Source of the DNA: UBA2396 sp038042175
GTDB taxonomy: Bacteria > Planctomycetota > Phycisphaerae > Phycisphaerales > UBA1924
Length of the DNA: 64,000 nt
Assembly: GCA_964358855.1 (NCBI GenBank)
Contig: CAYHQQ010000006.1
Span: forward strand, 42,459 to 106,458
Reading direction: 5' to 3'
The notes under the pieces are model-generated. The model searched no databases. It was not told where the DNA came from and worked only from the letters and a program-made list of their open reading frames with translations. The position numbers and the translations under genes are program-made. The stretch's first letter is position 1; every line of letters starts with the position of its first letter. Below, one piece after another: positions 34,813-43,529 of this stretch.

Positions 34813-35628
34813 TTACTTACTCACTGTCCGCTGCTCGATCCGTTTCACGCTCACCGTCTTGACGATCCGGTCCACGAAGTTGCCGGGCGTGTGCACCTGG
34901 TCAGGATCGATCTCGCCCACGCCCACCAGCTCCTCGACTTCGGCGATGACAAACGCGGCGGCCCCGGCCATCATGGGGTTGAAGTTGCGGGCGGTCTTGT
35001 TGTAGACAAGGTTGCCAAAGTCGTCGGCCCTGGCCGCCTTGACCAGCGCGAGATCGGCGAAGAGGCCCGTCTCGAGGATGAACTCGCGGCGCTTGGGCGA
35101 GGTCGCGCTGCGGGGCACGAGATCGGACGCCATCGCCTGGTACTTGCCGCTGGTGGTGGGGGTCTTGTTCTGGTGGATCGTGTCGTCGCCGGGCCTGTAA
35201 AACTCGCGGATCTCCTTGCCCGCCGCCACGGGCGTGCCCACGCCGGTGGCGGTGTAGAACGCGGGAATGCCGGCCCCGCCCGCGCGGATGCGCTCGGCCA
35301 TCGTCCCCTGCGGGTTGAACTCGACCTCCAGCTCGCCGTCCAGATACTGCTTCTCAAAGATCGCGTTCTCGCCGACATAGCTGGAGATCATCTTCCTGAT
35401 CTGGCGTGTCTGGAGCAGGAGCCCAAGCCCCCAGTCGTCCACGCCCGCGTTGTTGCTGATGCAGGTGAGCTCTTTCACCCCGCTGTCGCGCAGAGCGATG
35501 ATCAACTGCTCGGGAATACCGCAGAGCCCAAAGCCGCCCACCATCACCGTCATGCCGTCGAAGATGACGCCCTTGTCTTTGAGGTCGCTGAACGCGGCGG
35601 CGGCGGTGGGGTGGGACTTGATGGGCAT
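34813..35628 (-). CDS. 3-oxoacid CoA-transferase subunit A
   Basis: 271 residues. The A-subunit signature VMVGGFGLCGIPEQLI is at about residues 28-43. GKEIREFYRPGDDT and FNPMMAGAA-type segments follow. Subunit A normally pairs with a separate B subunit carrying the catalytic Glu, usually encoded next to it (succinyl- or acetoacetyl-CoA transferases). No B subunit is seen downstream (heptamer element, then HAD) or upstream. Either it is encoded elsewhere or this locus has lost it. Confidence 0.88.
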   Translation of the reverse strand: MPIKSHPTAAAAFSDLKDKGVIFDGMTVMVGGFGLCGIPEQLIIALRDSGVKELTCISNNAGVDDWGLGLLLQTRQIRKMISSYVGENAIFEKQYLDGELEVEFNPQGTMAERIRAGGAGIPAFYTATGVGTPVAAGKEIREFYRPGDDTIHQNKTPTTSGKYQAMASDLVPRSATSPKRREFILETGLFADLALVKAARADDFGNLVYNKTARNFNPMMAGAAAFVIAEVEELVGVGEIDPDQVHTPGNFVDRIVKTVSVKRIEQRTVSK

Positions 35629-35811
35629 GCCGGAGCGTAGGTTGGCGCGGCGTGCGCGGGGAACTGGACTGGTTGGGCAATCTGGCCGCGGGCCCTGGCT
35701 TTGGTTCGCAAATCGGTCGGGCAGGTGGCCAACGCCACAGTTGGTGTGGACGCGCGAGGCCCGTATCATGAAGGCGCCACGCTTGTCAGAAAACAGAATT
35801 GGGAGGCCGCC

Positions 35812-37119
35812 ATGAACCCCCGTCCCACCGCGCACGTCGTGTGTTCCAGCGCACCGGGTTTGAGGCGCGCCTTGATCGCGCTGGTCCTCAGCGCCCTCCC
35901 GGCGGCGGCCTTGTGCCAGCCCGCGAGCGTTTCCCTGGTCGACGCGGCCTATCTGTCCGCCGCCAACTCGGGCCAGGTCAATCCCCAGCAGTTCACCGTG
36001 GAGGCCAAGTTCCGTGCCGATGGGCCCGGCTATGGCCAGACGAGCGACCCGGTGGGCGCGACCATCGTCGCCAAGCCCTCCCAGAACACAAGCGGCGGCT
36101 GGATCGCGGCCTGGAGTCTCTCCTGGTCGCCCACCACCAACCACGTGGCGTTCTTTGTCTCGCACGTCTTCGACGCCGTGGGAACAGTGGTGTACTCCAA
36201 CGCCGTCATCCAGCAGGGCAGTGCGGCCCACGTCGCCGCGAGCTTCGACGGCTTCTTCCTTCGCCTCTACATCAACGGCGAGCTTGACGCCTCCGTCGCC
36301 GCGGCGCAGCCGGGCGTGTACGTGCGCACCGCCGATCAGATCGTCATCGGCGCCGGCAACTACTCTCAGACCTTCTCCAGGCGCTGGCAAGGGTCGATCG
36401 ACGACGTGCGAGTCTGGGATTACGCCCGCTCCACGCAGGACATCCGCGACGGCGCGTGGTGCCAGCTCTCCCAGGGCCCCCGCCCGGGCCTGCTCGCGAA
36501 CTGGGTTTTCGACAGCCAGAGCTCTGTCGACGTCAGCGGCAACGCCCACGACGCCTCGTTCATTCCCCCCGAGGCGGCCTCGTTCGCCGGCCCGCTCTCG
36601 CAGACGCCGCCCACGTTTGCTTCCCCCTCCGATTCAACCATCTGCCCCGAGGGCACCGCGATCTTCGCCCTCTCGGTCGTCGGCTCCGCCCCGCTCTCGT
36701 ACCAGTGGCAGGTCAACATCGGCACGCCCCAGGCCCCCCAGTGGTGCGACCTCTCCGATCTCGAGCCCGGCGGCGGGTGCATGGGCAACAGCGGCGGAGG
36801 ACCCTCCCACGCGAGCTTCAACGGCTCGTGGAGCCCCACCCTCTCGATCTCCGCCCTCCTGCCCGCCGACGCACGCCAGTACCGATGCACCGTCACCAAC
36901 TCCTGCGGCAGCATCACCAGCCAGCCCGCCGCCCTCATCCTGTGCGCCGCCGACTTCGACTGCGACGGCACGATCGACTTCTTCGATTACGACGCCTTTG
37001 TCACGTGCTTCGAGGGCGTCTTCTGCCCGCCGGGCAAGAGCGCCGACTTCGACGGGGATGGAGCCGCAGACTTCTTCGACTACGACGCGTTTGTGGTGGC
37101 GTTTGAAACAGGCTGCTGA
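35812..37119 (+). CDS. Secreted LamG/Ig-like protein with FFDYD-type dockerin tail
   Basis: 435 residues from ATG 35812. After a signal peptide ending near AALCQ, a concanavalin/LamG-like domain spans about residues 40-260 (GWIAAWSLSWS, FFLRLYINGELDASVA, GSIDDVRVWDYA). An Ig-like domain follows (PLSYQWQVN ... RQYRCTVTNSCGSITS). The last 60 residues are two calcium-loop repeats (DFDCDGTIDFFDYDAF and DFDGDGAADFFDYDAF) ending ETGC. It is the first member of the dockerin island. A surface or extracellular binding role is inferred. Confidence 0.85.
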   Translation: MNPRPTAHVVCSSAPGLRRALIALVLSALPAAALCQPASVSLVDAAYLSAANSGQVNPQQFTVEAKFRADGPGYGQTSDPVGATIVAKPSQNTSGGWIAAWSLSWSPTTNHVAFFVSHVFDAVGTVVYSNAVIQQGSAAHVAASFDGFFLRLYINGELDASVAAAQPGVYVRTADQIVIGAGNYSQTFSRRWQGSIDDVRVWDYARSTQDIRDGAWCQLSQGPRPGLLANWVFDSQSSVDVSGNAHDASFIPPEAASFAGPLSQTPPTFASPSDSTICPEGTAIFALSVVGSAPLSYQWQVNIGTPQAPQWCDLSDLEPGGGCMGNSGGGPSHASFNGSWSPTLSISALLPADARQYRCTVTNSCGSITSQPAALILCAADFDCDGTIDFFDYDAFVTCFEGVFCPPGKSADFDGDGAADFFDYDAFVVAFETGC

Positions 37120-37405
37120 GCGACGCCTCTCTTGAGCGTCGCGCGTGTCGGGCGGGAGGGAGCTTTGAACGCACTTCGTGCATGGAAGCGAGGGGAGAGG
37201 TGGGAGCGAGCGAGCCCAAGGGTGCTTGACTTTGGCCCCCACCCCCAAGCCCACGTCCGGCGTGCCCAACCGCACCCAAAGCCGCCGGTTTCTCCGGCGC
37301 ACCTGAGCCCTTGCGTTTACAGTGATTTTGTCGAAGCCCTCGTGACCCAGTGCCGATCGGCACTCCCCCAACGCGGCGCCAACGGCGCCGACAAGGAGTA
37401 GGACC

Positions 37406-38311
37406 ATGCTCAACCAAGCGATCAGCAACTCGCGTGCGCTCCATACCGACTTCGGGGCCGCTCCATTCGGGGCGCACTCAAGAGATCGGCTGCCGACTGG
37501 GCTTGTGGCGAGCGTCCGCCGCCTCGTGCCGCGGGAGATGGTCGGCACCGCAATCCTCGTGCTGTTGTTCGCCGCACCAGCACGTGCACAGGTCCAGGTC
37601 TTCTCCGACCGATCGGCTTTCCTGACGGCGAGCGGAGCGCGAGCCCAGCCGGCGTGGCCCAACGCGGGTCTGGTGCCCGGCGGGGCCGCGGCGAGCTACC
37701 ACTCGGGGCAATTGACCCTGACGATCGCGCCGCCAAGCTCGAGCTTCTATGTCGGGGCGGGAAACACCCCGCAGGTTGGGCCCGACTGGACCACCTACGT
37801 CGCGGGCAACGACATTGCCATCAGCGGCCCGGAGAATCTCAATGTCAACTTTGACGTTCCTATGGGCGCGTTCGGTTTCGACTTCGCCGAACCGACCCAT
37901 GTGACCGTGGTCTACAACCCGTGCTCGCCCCAATGCCCCTGCGCGAACTCCACGTTCCGCGTGACGCTGCTCCTCCAGGGGGCCCACGTCGCCACATTCG
38001 ACTACAACCGGCCCGACGACACGATCGCCTTTGTCGGAGTCCTGAGCGATGTCCCCTTCAATCGCGCGGAGATCCGCGAGATGAACGGGACGTGCGACGA
38101 CGAGTACTTCGGCCGGATGTACACCCGAACCGCCTGCCGGGCCGACTTCGATGGCGACGGCACGGTCGACTTTTTCGACTACGACTCGTTTGTGAACTGC
38201 TTCGAGGGCATCGCCTGCCCGCCCGGCGCCACCGCCGACTTCGACGCCGACGGAGCCGTGGACTTCTTCGACTACGACGCCTTCGTCGTCGCCTTTGAAC
38301 TCGGGTGCTGA
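37406..38311 (+). CDS. Secreted protein with FFDYD-type dockerin tail
   Basis: 301 residues. ATG 37406 follows AAGGAG. An unusually long N-terminal stretch precedes the hydrophobic signal helix (MVGTAILVLLFAAPARAQ, about residues 45-62). The body has a beta-rich PFGFDF-like section (MGAFGFDFAEPTHVTVVYNP) as in other choice-of-anchor domains, then CxxxxC-containing loops. The C terminus has the paired DFDGDGTVDFFDYDSF and DFDADGAVDFFDYDAF loops and ends LGC. No enzyme motif is visible. Confidence 0.82.
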   Translation: MLNQAISNSRALHTDFGAAPFGAHSRDRLPTGLVASVRRLVPREMVGTAILVLLFAAPARAQVQVFSDRSAFLTASGARAQPAWPNAGLVPGGAAASYHSGQLTLTIAPPSSSFYVGAGNTPQVGPDWTTYVAGNDIAISGPENLNVNFDVPMGAFGFDFAEPTHVTVVYNPCSPQCPCANSTFRVTLLLQGAHVATFDYNRPDDTIAFVGVLSDVPFNRAEIREMNGTCDDEYFGRMYTRTACRADFDGDGTVDFFDYDSFVNCFEGIACPPGATADFDADGAVDFFDYDAFVVAFELGC

Positions 38312-38918
38312 CCTCTACGACGTGTGGCCCGAGTCTCCTTCTCCGTGCCACTCATCGGCTTTGAGATGAGTGCGGGCGGCCCTGGGCTATCGACCTTGCT
38401 GGACGCCCAAGGTTGGCCGACACTCATCGCCGAGCCGATGAGTGGCACGGCAATGGGCGAACGTCAGTTCTTCGTGTCATTCGACACCAGAGCCGGCCGC
38501 TCGCGAACCCTCGCTGGCGCGTCGGGCTCTGAGGGATCTGCGGCGAGCGGCATCGGATGTCTTTCCCGTGCCACTGAAGTCGCTTTCGTTCGTCCCCGAA
38601 CGCCATAACGGTCGTGGCGACTTCAGTGCTTGGGCGCACGACAACCCGTTGTGTGCCTTTCGCCCGCACGAAAGGCACACTGAAGTCGCTGCGAGGGTTT
38701 GGGTGGCCGAGCGCAAGCGTGTGCGACTTCAGTGGCACGATTCAATCCCTCGTGTCATTCAACACCACAGCCGTCCGTAGACGAACCCTCGCTGGCGCGT
38801 CGGGCTCTGAGGGCGTTGGGCGACTCGAGTCCCCGTGATGTGCCACTCATCGGCTTTGAGATGAGTGGGGGTGAGGGTGGCAGATATCTGCGTCACTCCA
38901 TTCGTCGCCCCCGCGTGC
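38312..38918. repeat. Palindrome- and repeat-rich non-coding region
   Basis: About 600 bases with no gene. It holds two direct copies of a 28-bp palindrome-like unit starting GTGCCACTCATCGGCTTTGA (38345 and 38840) and one inverted copy (38421-38448). There are two copies of a roughly 60-bp element whose core is CCCTCGCTGGCGCGTCGGGC (38474-38534 and 38751-38812). Inverted GACTTCAGTG/CACTGAAGTC units lie near 38573, 38620, 38682 and 38730. A third core copy is at 39842. Confidence 0.85.
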
Positions 38919-39758
38919 TCAGACGTTACCGCCGGCGTTGGTGCCACCGCTGTAGGCGGTCGTGAAGTTCACGACCGTGTTGTCGCGGTAGACGCCGTTG
39001 GTGGCGGTGATGCCCGTGCCCGCGTTCAGGAAGTCGTCGTAGACAACGCAGCGCTCGGTGCTCGAGGCGATGCCCCCGTTGGTAATTCCCCTGAACGACG
39101 GGGTTCCGGTGCCGTTGTAGGCAAGCCGAACGACCATGCAGTCTTCGACGCGGGTGCCGGTGGAAGCGAGACAATTGATCCCGGCAATCAAGGTGAGAGC
39201 GTCGGCGGCGACGGTGGTCGAGCCGGTGTCGATGATCCTGCACCGGCGAATGACGCAGCCGACGTTGCCGCCGCTGACACTGACGCCCACACGCTGGGCG
39301 TTCAAGACGTCCACATCCTCGAGGATCGTGCCGACGAGATTGCTCGACACGTTGATGCAAAACGACCCCCCGACGACCGCGCCATTGCGCACAACGACCC
39401 GATTGCCGTTGATCGAGGCCGCGATGCTGCTGGTGCTTGTGGACGTGAGCGTGAAACCGTTGAGGTCGAGCGTCACGTGTGAGGCGGAGATGGACAGGCA
39501 CGAGCCGCTGGTGGTGACGTTGCCCGTCAGCACGTACGAGCCGGGCTGGGTGATGCTGATGGCTGACACCCCGCCCGCGATCGCGGTGCGCCCGTCGCCC
39601 GCGCCGCCCGCGGGAATCTTGTTGAAGATCTCGTCGGTGGTGCGGCCGGTGCTGGTGATGGGGCCGGCGGGCGGGTTGAGTGGTCCGGCCTTGGCGATCG
39701 CCGCAAAGGCACCCACACCGACAGCTCCAAGCAAGGTACGACGTTCGATCTCATTCAT
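38919..39758 (-). CDS. Tat-exported right-handed beta-helix repeat protein
   Basis: 279 residues from ATG 39758. The N terminus MNEIERRTLLGAVGVGAFAA has a twin-arginine motif (RRTLLG) and a hydrophobic core, suggesting Tat export. The body has pectate-lyase/NosD-type beta-helix rungs (HVTLDLNGFTLTSTS, NRVVVRNGAVVGGSF, GCVIRRCRIIDTGS, TERCVVYDDFLNAG). Such proteins bind or cleave polysaccharides, but no catalytic residues can be assigned. It lacks the dockerin tail of its neighbours and is oriented against them, flanked on both sides by repeat elements. Confidence 0.82.
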   Translation of the reverse strand: MNEIERRTLLGAVGVGAFAAIAKAGPLNPPAGPITSTGRTTDEIFNKIPAGGAGDGRTAIAGGVSAISITQPGSYVLTGNVTTSGSCLSISASHVTLDLNGFTLTSTSTSSIAASINGNRVVVRNGAVVGGSFCINVSSNLVGTILEDVDVLNAQRVGVSVSGGNVGCVIRRCRIIDTGSTTVAADALTLIAGINCLASTGTRVEDCMVVRLAYNGTGTPSFRGITNGGIASSTERCVVYDDFLNAGTGITATNGVYRDNTVVNFTTAYSGGTNAGGNV

Positions 39759-39802
39759 GGATGGAGGATACCCGATCACGCCGATTCTGCCAAGGACAAT
39801 TG

Positions 39803-39901
39803 CGAAGAATGCGACTTCGGTGGCACGACTCAAGCCTTCGGGTCGTTCGACACCAGAGCCGAAGGTAGCCGAACCCTCGCTGGCGCGTCGGGCTCTGAAG
39901 G
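39803..39901. repeat. Third copy of the repeat with core CCCTCGCTGGCGCGTC
   Basis: GACTTCGGTGGCACGACTCA followed by a segment ending in the CGCTGGCGCGTCGGGCTCTG core. It matches 38731-38812 over about 80-95 bases with some changes. It lies in the divergent promoter gap between the beta-helix and esterase genes. Confidence 0.8.
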
Positions 39902-39958
39902 ATCCACGAGGCGTGCAATACGCGGCGGCGACGGACGTTTGTCGCACGGAGGTATCTC

Positions 39959-41077
39959 ATGCTGATGATCGCCCACATTCGTCGCCCCGACGTGCGAGTC
40001 TCGCCCGCCCTCATCGCCGGCACACTGATGCTGACGGCCTGGGCCGGAATCGAACAGACCGCGTGCGCCCAGGCACCCTCGTTCGCCAACGTCCCCTACG
40101 CCATCGAGCATCCCAGCCAGGCCCTCGATGTCTGGATTCCCGCCGCGCCCGCCGGGCCCAAGCCCGTTGTCGTGTGGATCCACGGCGGCGGCTGGTCCGC
40201 CGGCGACAAGTCGTCCGCGACGGGCGGCAACAAGGTCACCGACCTGCTGAACCGCGGCTTTGTCGTTGTGTCGATCAACTACCGCTTGAGCCAGGATGCC
40301 ATCTTCCCCGCGCAGATCCACGACTGCAAGGGCGCCATCCGCTTCCTGCGTGCCCGCGCACCCCAATTCCAGATCGACTCCAGGCGCATCGGCGTCTGGG
40401 GCTCTTCCGCGGGCGGGCATCTGGTCGCACTTCTCGGCACGTCCGCCGGCGTCGAGGACGCCGAGGGAACGGTGGGGGGGAACATCCTGCAGTCGAGTCG
40501 CGTCAACGCCGTCGCCGATTTCTTCGGCCCCGCCGACTTCTTCAATGTCGACGGCTGGCACACCGAGTGCATCCCCGTCACTCCCGAGGCCCAGCTCCTG
40601 GGCGCCTGTCTGGGCGCGATTCAGGACAACCAGAACAATCCCACCGCCCCCTGGCCGCAGAAAGTCGCCCTCGCACATCTCGCCGGCCCCGTGACCCACG
40701 CCTCAAACGACGACCCGCCCTTCCACATTGCCCACGGCACCGCCGACACCACCGTGTGGCCCGAGCACAGCCAGCTCCTCCATGCCGCCCTGGTCGCTCA
40801 GGGAGTCGACTCCGCCCTTCGCCTGGTCCCGGGTGCCGGCCATGGCCTTCCGCTCTCCGAAAACACCGCCGCGATCGAGTTTTTCGACCGCGTGCTCGAA
40901 CCCCTTCCCCCCTGCCCCGGCGACTTCAACCGCGACGGCACCATCGACTTCTTCGATTACGACACGTTCGTGACCGCCTTCGAGGTGGGCCTCCCCAGGG
41001 CCGATTTCAACCGCGACACCGCCATCGACTTCTTCGACTACGACGAGTTTGTCGTCGCCTTTGAGCAGGGGTGCTGA
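39959..41077 (+). CDS. Secreted alpha/beta-hydrolase (BD-FAE/HSL-like esterase) with dockerin tail
   Basis: 372 residues with a signal peptide ending near CAQ (residue 38). The esterase core: oxyanion HGGGWSAGDK (about 75), nucleophile GVWGSSAGGHLVALLG (Ser about 149), and acid and base in AHGTADTTVWPEHS and PGAGHGLPLSEN. It resembles bifunctional feruloyl/acetyl-xylan esterase-type enzymes, so plant or algal polysaccharide ester cleavage is plausible. The tail has DFNRDGTIDFFDYDTF and DFNRDTAIDFFDYDEF, ending QGC. The spacer between the loops is shorter than in most members and lacks the CPPG segment. Confidence 0.88.
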   Translation: MLMIAHIRRPDVRVSPALIAGTLMLTAWAGIEQTACAQAPSFANVPYAIEHPSQALDVWIPAAPAGPKPVVVWIHGGGWSAGDKSSATGGNKVTDLLNRGFVVVSINYRLSQDAIFPAQIHDCKGAIRFLRARAPQFQIDSRRIGVWGSSAGGHLVALLGTSAGVEDAEGTVGGNILQSSRVNAVADFFGPADFFNVDGWHTECIPVTPEAQLLGACLGAIQDNQNNPTAPWPQKVALAHLAGPVTHASNDDPPFHIAHGTADTTVWPEHSQLLHAALVAQGVDSALRLVPGAGHGLPLSENTAAIEFFDRVLEPLPPCPGDFNRDGTIDFFDYDTFVTAFEVGLPRADFNRDTAIDFFDYDEFVVAFEQGC

Positions 41078-41255
41078 GACCTTTGTGCACCGGGCCCGGC
41101 TTGGTCCTGGGGCAGGCCCTCGGCAGGGTCCCGTAACCCGGCTGATCGGGGCAAACTCTCTTGGCGGTGAGAACGTCCGCTGGTAAGCTTGCGTTGTTCG
41201 ATCCCGGCGCCGTCACAGTCCGCCTCGATCCGCATGCCCATGCAGGAGGTCTCGC

Positions 41256-42071
41256 ATGCAACGCATCCCAGTGGTATTCGGTGGTTCGTTCGCCCTCGCC
41301 ATCACCGGCGCCGCGTGCGCACAGGTGAACATCGTCTCCGTCGCCCGATCGACGCACATCGGTGTGTGTGTCCACGTCCCGCCCGACAATCCCAATTGGT
41401 GCAGTTCGTTCGACGATTCCAACGCCACCACGGGCCTTTGGTCGACAGGCGGCTCCTTTGGTCCCGGGGCGTCCAATGAGACCGGGCACGCCAACGGGGC
41501 GGTCTGGGGAGGACAATACGGCACCGTGACCACGAGCTACTTCGATGTCTCCTGCCAGTCCGACGTCTGGGTCGAGTCGGGGGGGACAGGCTGCTCCTCG
41601 GATGCGGCCGCGACCTCGTCAATGGTTGTTCGCTTCGACGTTGGGTCGCCGACTTTCGCTTCGATCGACGGCGCCATCACCAACGTCGGGGGAAGTGCCT
41701 CGGTCGTCATCGCTCCCGTCGCAGGCGGCATTTCGTACTCGTCAACAGCCCCCTCCTTCAACACGCAGGTTCTCCTGGCGCCCGGCCAGTACGAGTTCCG
41801 CGCGGGCACGGCTGCCAGCAGCGCGTGCGCCGGCGCTTGCGAGCACAATCTGGTCGTCCGGATGAACTCCCGCGTGTACTTTGACCCGGCCCCATGTGCC
41901 GCGGACTTCGATGGCGATGGCACCGCCGACTTCTTCGACTACGACGCGTACGTGGTCTGCTTTGAGGGCGGCGCCTGCCCACCCGGCAAGTCCGCCGATT
42001 TCGACGCCGACGGTACTGTCGACTTCTTCGACTACGATGCCTTCGTCGTCTCATTCGAGAGCGGATGCTGA
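41256..42071 (+). CDS. Secreted protein with FFDYD-type dockerin tail
   Basis: 271 residues. ATG 41256 follows CAGGAGG. Signal peptide MQRIPVVFGGSFALAITGAA, cut near CAQ. The middle is a beta-rich domain (STGGSFGPGASNETGHANGA, ASVVIAPVAGGISYSS) with Cys pairs (SCQSDVWVESGGTGC, SSACAGACEHN). No family is recognised. The C terminus carries both calcium loops (DFDGDGTADFFDYDAY, DFDADGTVDFFDYDAF) and ends SGC. Confidence 0.82.
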   Translation: MQRIPVVFGGSFALAITGAACAQVNIVSVARSTHIGVCVHVPPDNPNWCSSFDDSNATTGLWSTGGSFGPGASNETGHANGAVWGGQYGTVTTSYFDVSCQSDVWVESGGTGCSSDAAATSSMVVRFDVGSPTFASIDGAITNVGGSASVVIAPVAGGISYSSTAPSFNTQVLLAPGQYEFRAGTAASSACAGACEHNLVVRMNSRVYFDPAPCAADFDGDGTADFFDYDAYVVCFEGGACPPGKSADFDADGTVDFFDYDAFVVSFESGC

Positions 42072-42219
42072 CTGGACCCGCCCGTTCAGAGTCCCTCCCG
42101 GGCGACCTTTGCGCCCCGCTCGGGCCCTAGATTCGATTGGTTTGCGATGATCCCCGTGGTACACTGCGCGTTCGCAACATCGCAGGCGGTGTTTGTGCCA
42201 CCGTCCGGAGGAAAGGGCC

Positions 42220-43497
42220 ATGATGCCACGATTCAAGCAACTCGCCGTCGTTTCCGCGCTCCTGGGGCTGGCCGCGCAGGCGCAGGGGCAGGTTCTCATC
42301 GCGTCCACGAGCACGGCCGGAGGTGTCTCAGAAATCGTCGGGGTCGATCCGCTGACGGGCGCCGTCACGCCGTTCATGACCGTCCCCGTTCCCGCGGGCT
42401 TTGAGGTCCGCTACCTCGCGACAAGACCCCCCTGCGGGCTCGTGGGCATCGTCAACCGCAGCGACATCTCCACGCAGCGATCGAGACTCCTGAGGATTGA
42501 TCCCGCCACCAAGACAAGCCAGCTGCTCGAATTCACCGCGCCTCTCAACGCCAGCTACGGAGAAGGAGTCGACTGGTCCCCTCGCCACAACGCGTTCATG
42601 ATGGGCTTCACGACCTTTGGCAGTTTCGGCTCCAATCGCCTGGCCCTCTTCGACGAGAACGGCGTGGTCTCCGCCACCAGCGGCGCGCTGGCCGTCAGCG
42701 ACATCGACGTCATTGCCAGCTCGTCCACCCTCGACCTCATCATGGACCTCAATCGTGCCAGCGGCACGCGAGTCTTCAATCTCACAACGCTCTTCCCGTC
42801 GCCGGTCGCCTCGGCGTACGCCACCCCGCCCCAGATCGCTCTCTTCTGGGATGCCGCGATCCATCCTGCCACCGGCCAGGTCTTGCTCAACATCAACAGC
42901 GGCAATCAGCTCACGTCGCTCGTTGGCAACGGTTATGTCAGCGGCCCGGCCATTCAGGGCGGGTACATCCTCCGCGGGCTCGCGTGGGTTCACATGCTGC
43001 CGGTCATTTCGCTGGACCCGCAGAACACCTTCGCCTGCCCGTCGGGAACGGCGTCCATGGCGGTGATCGGCGTGTTCGACGAGCCCGCGACTTTCCGCTG
43101 GCAGCGTGAGTCGTCGCCCGGCAACTTCATCGACCTCTCCGACGGATCCACCTCCTCTTGGGATGGCAACCAGCCGGGCTTTGGAGCCACCATCTCAGGC
43201 TCCGGGACGCCAAGCCTGTCCATCGCCGCCGCCCCCGGAAAGATTCTCTCGCCCGCCCACGCCGTCCGCTACCGGTGCCTGATCTCCAATCCCTGCGGCA
43301 ACGCGACCTCAAACCCCGCGCGACTTGTGCTCTGCCCTGCCGACTTCAACTGCGACGGTGCCCTGGACTTCTTCGATTACGACGAGTTCGTCGTCGCTTT
43401 CGAGTCTGGCGACCTTCACGCCGATTTTGACGCCGACGGAACCGTCGACTTCTTCGACTACGATGCCTTCGTGGTCGCGTTTGAGGCCGGATGTTGA
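42220..43497 (+). CDS. Secreted Ig-like/beta-propeller-like protein with dockerin tail
   Basis: 425 residues from the ATGATG at 42220, after GGAGGAAAGG. Signal peptide MMPRFKQLAVVSALLGLAAQ, cut near AQGQ. The first part (EIVGVDPLTGAVTPFM ... RLLRIDPATKTSQLLEF) is like DUF4394/propeller blades. An Ig-like section with FRWQRESSPGNF and RYRCLISNPCGNATS follows, shared with the gene at 35812. The dockerin tail has DFNCDGALDFFDYDEF and DFDADGTVDFFDYDAF and ends AGC. Confidence 0.83.
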   Translation: MMPRFKQLAVVSALLGLAAQAQGQVLIASTSTAGGVSEIVGVDPLTGAVTPFMTVPVPAGFEVRYLATRPPCGLVGIVNRSDISTQRSRLLRIDPATKTSQLLEFTAPLNASYGEGVDWSPRHNAFMMGFTTFGSFGSNRLALFDENGVVSATSGALAVSDIDVIASSSTLDLIMDLNRASGTRVFNLTTLFPSPVASAYATPPQIALFWDAAIHPATGQVLLNINSGNQLTSLVGNGYVSGPAIQGGYILRGLAWVHMLPVISLDPQNTFACPSGTASMAVIGVFDEPATFRWQRESSPGNFIDLSDGSTSSWDGNQPGFGATISGSGTPSLSIAAAPGKILSPAHAVRYRCLISNPCGNATSNPARLVLCPADFNCDGALDFFDYDEFVVAFESGDLHADFDADGTVDFFDYDAFVVAFEAGC

Positions 43498-43529
43498 TCT
43501 GACTCGAAACCTCATCAACGGGTGCAAAG

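Noticed and set aside
37132..37401. 89-residue frame between two dockerin genes
   Set aside because: No ribosome site, no family motif, Arg/Pro-rich composition; the stretch looks non-coding.
39136..41064. 642-residue rightward frame over the beta-helix and esterase genes
   Set aside because: It runs antisense through one gene and out of frame through the next; Arg/Pro-rich, no domain.
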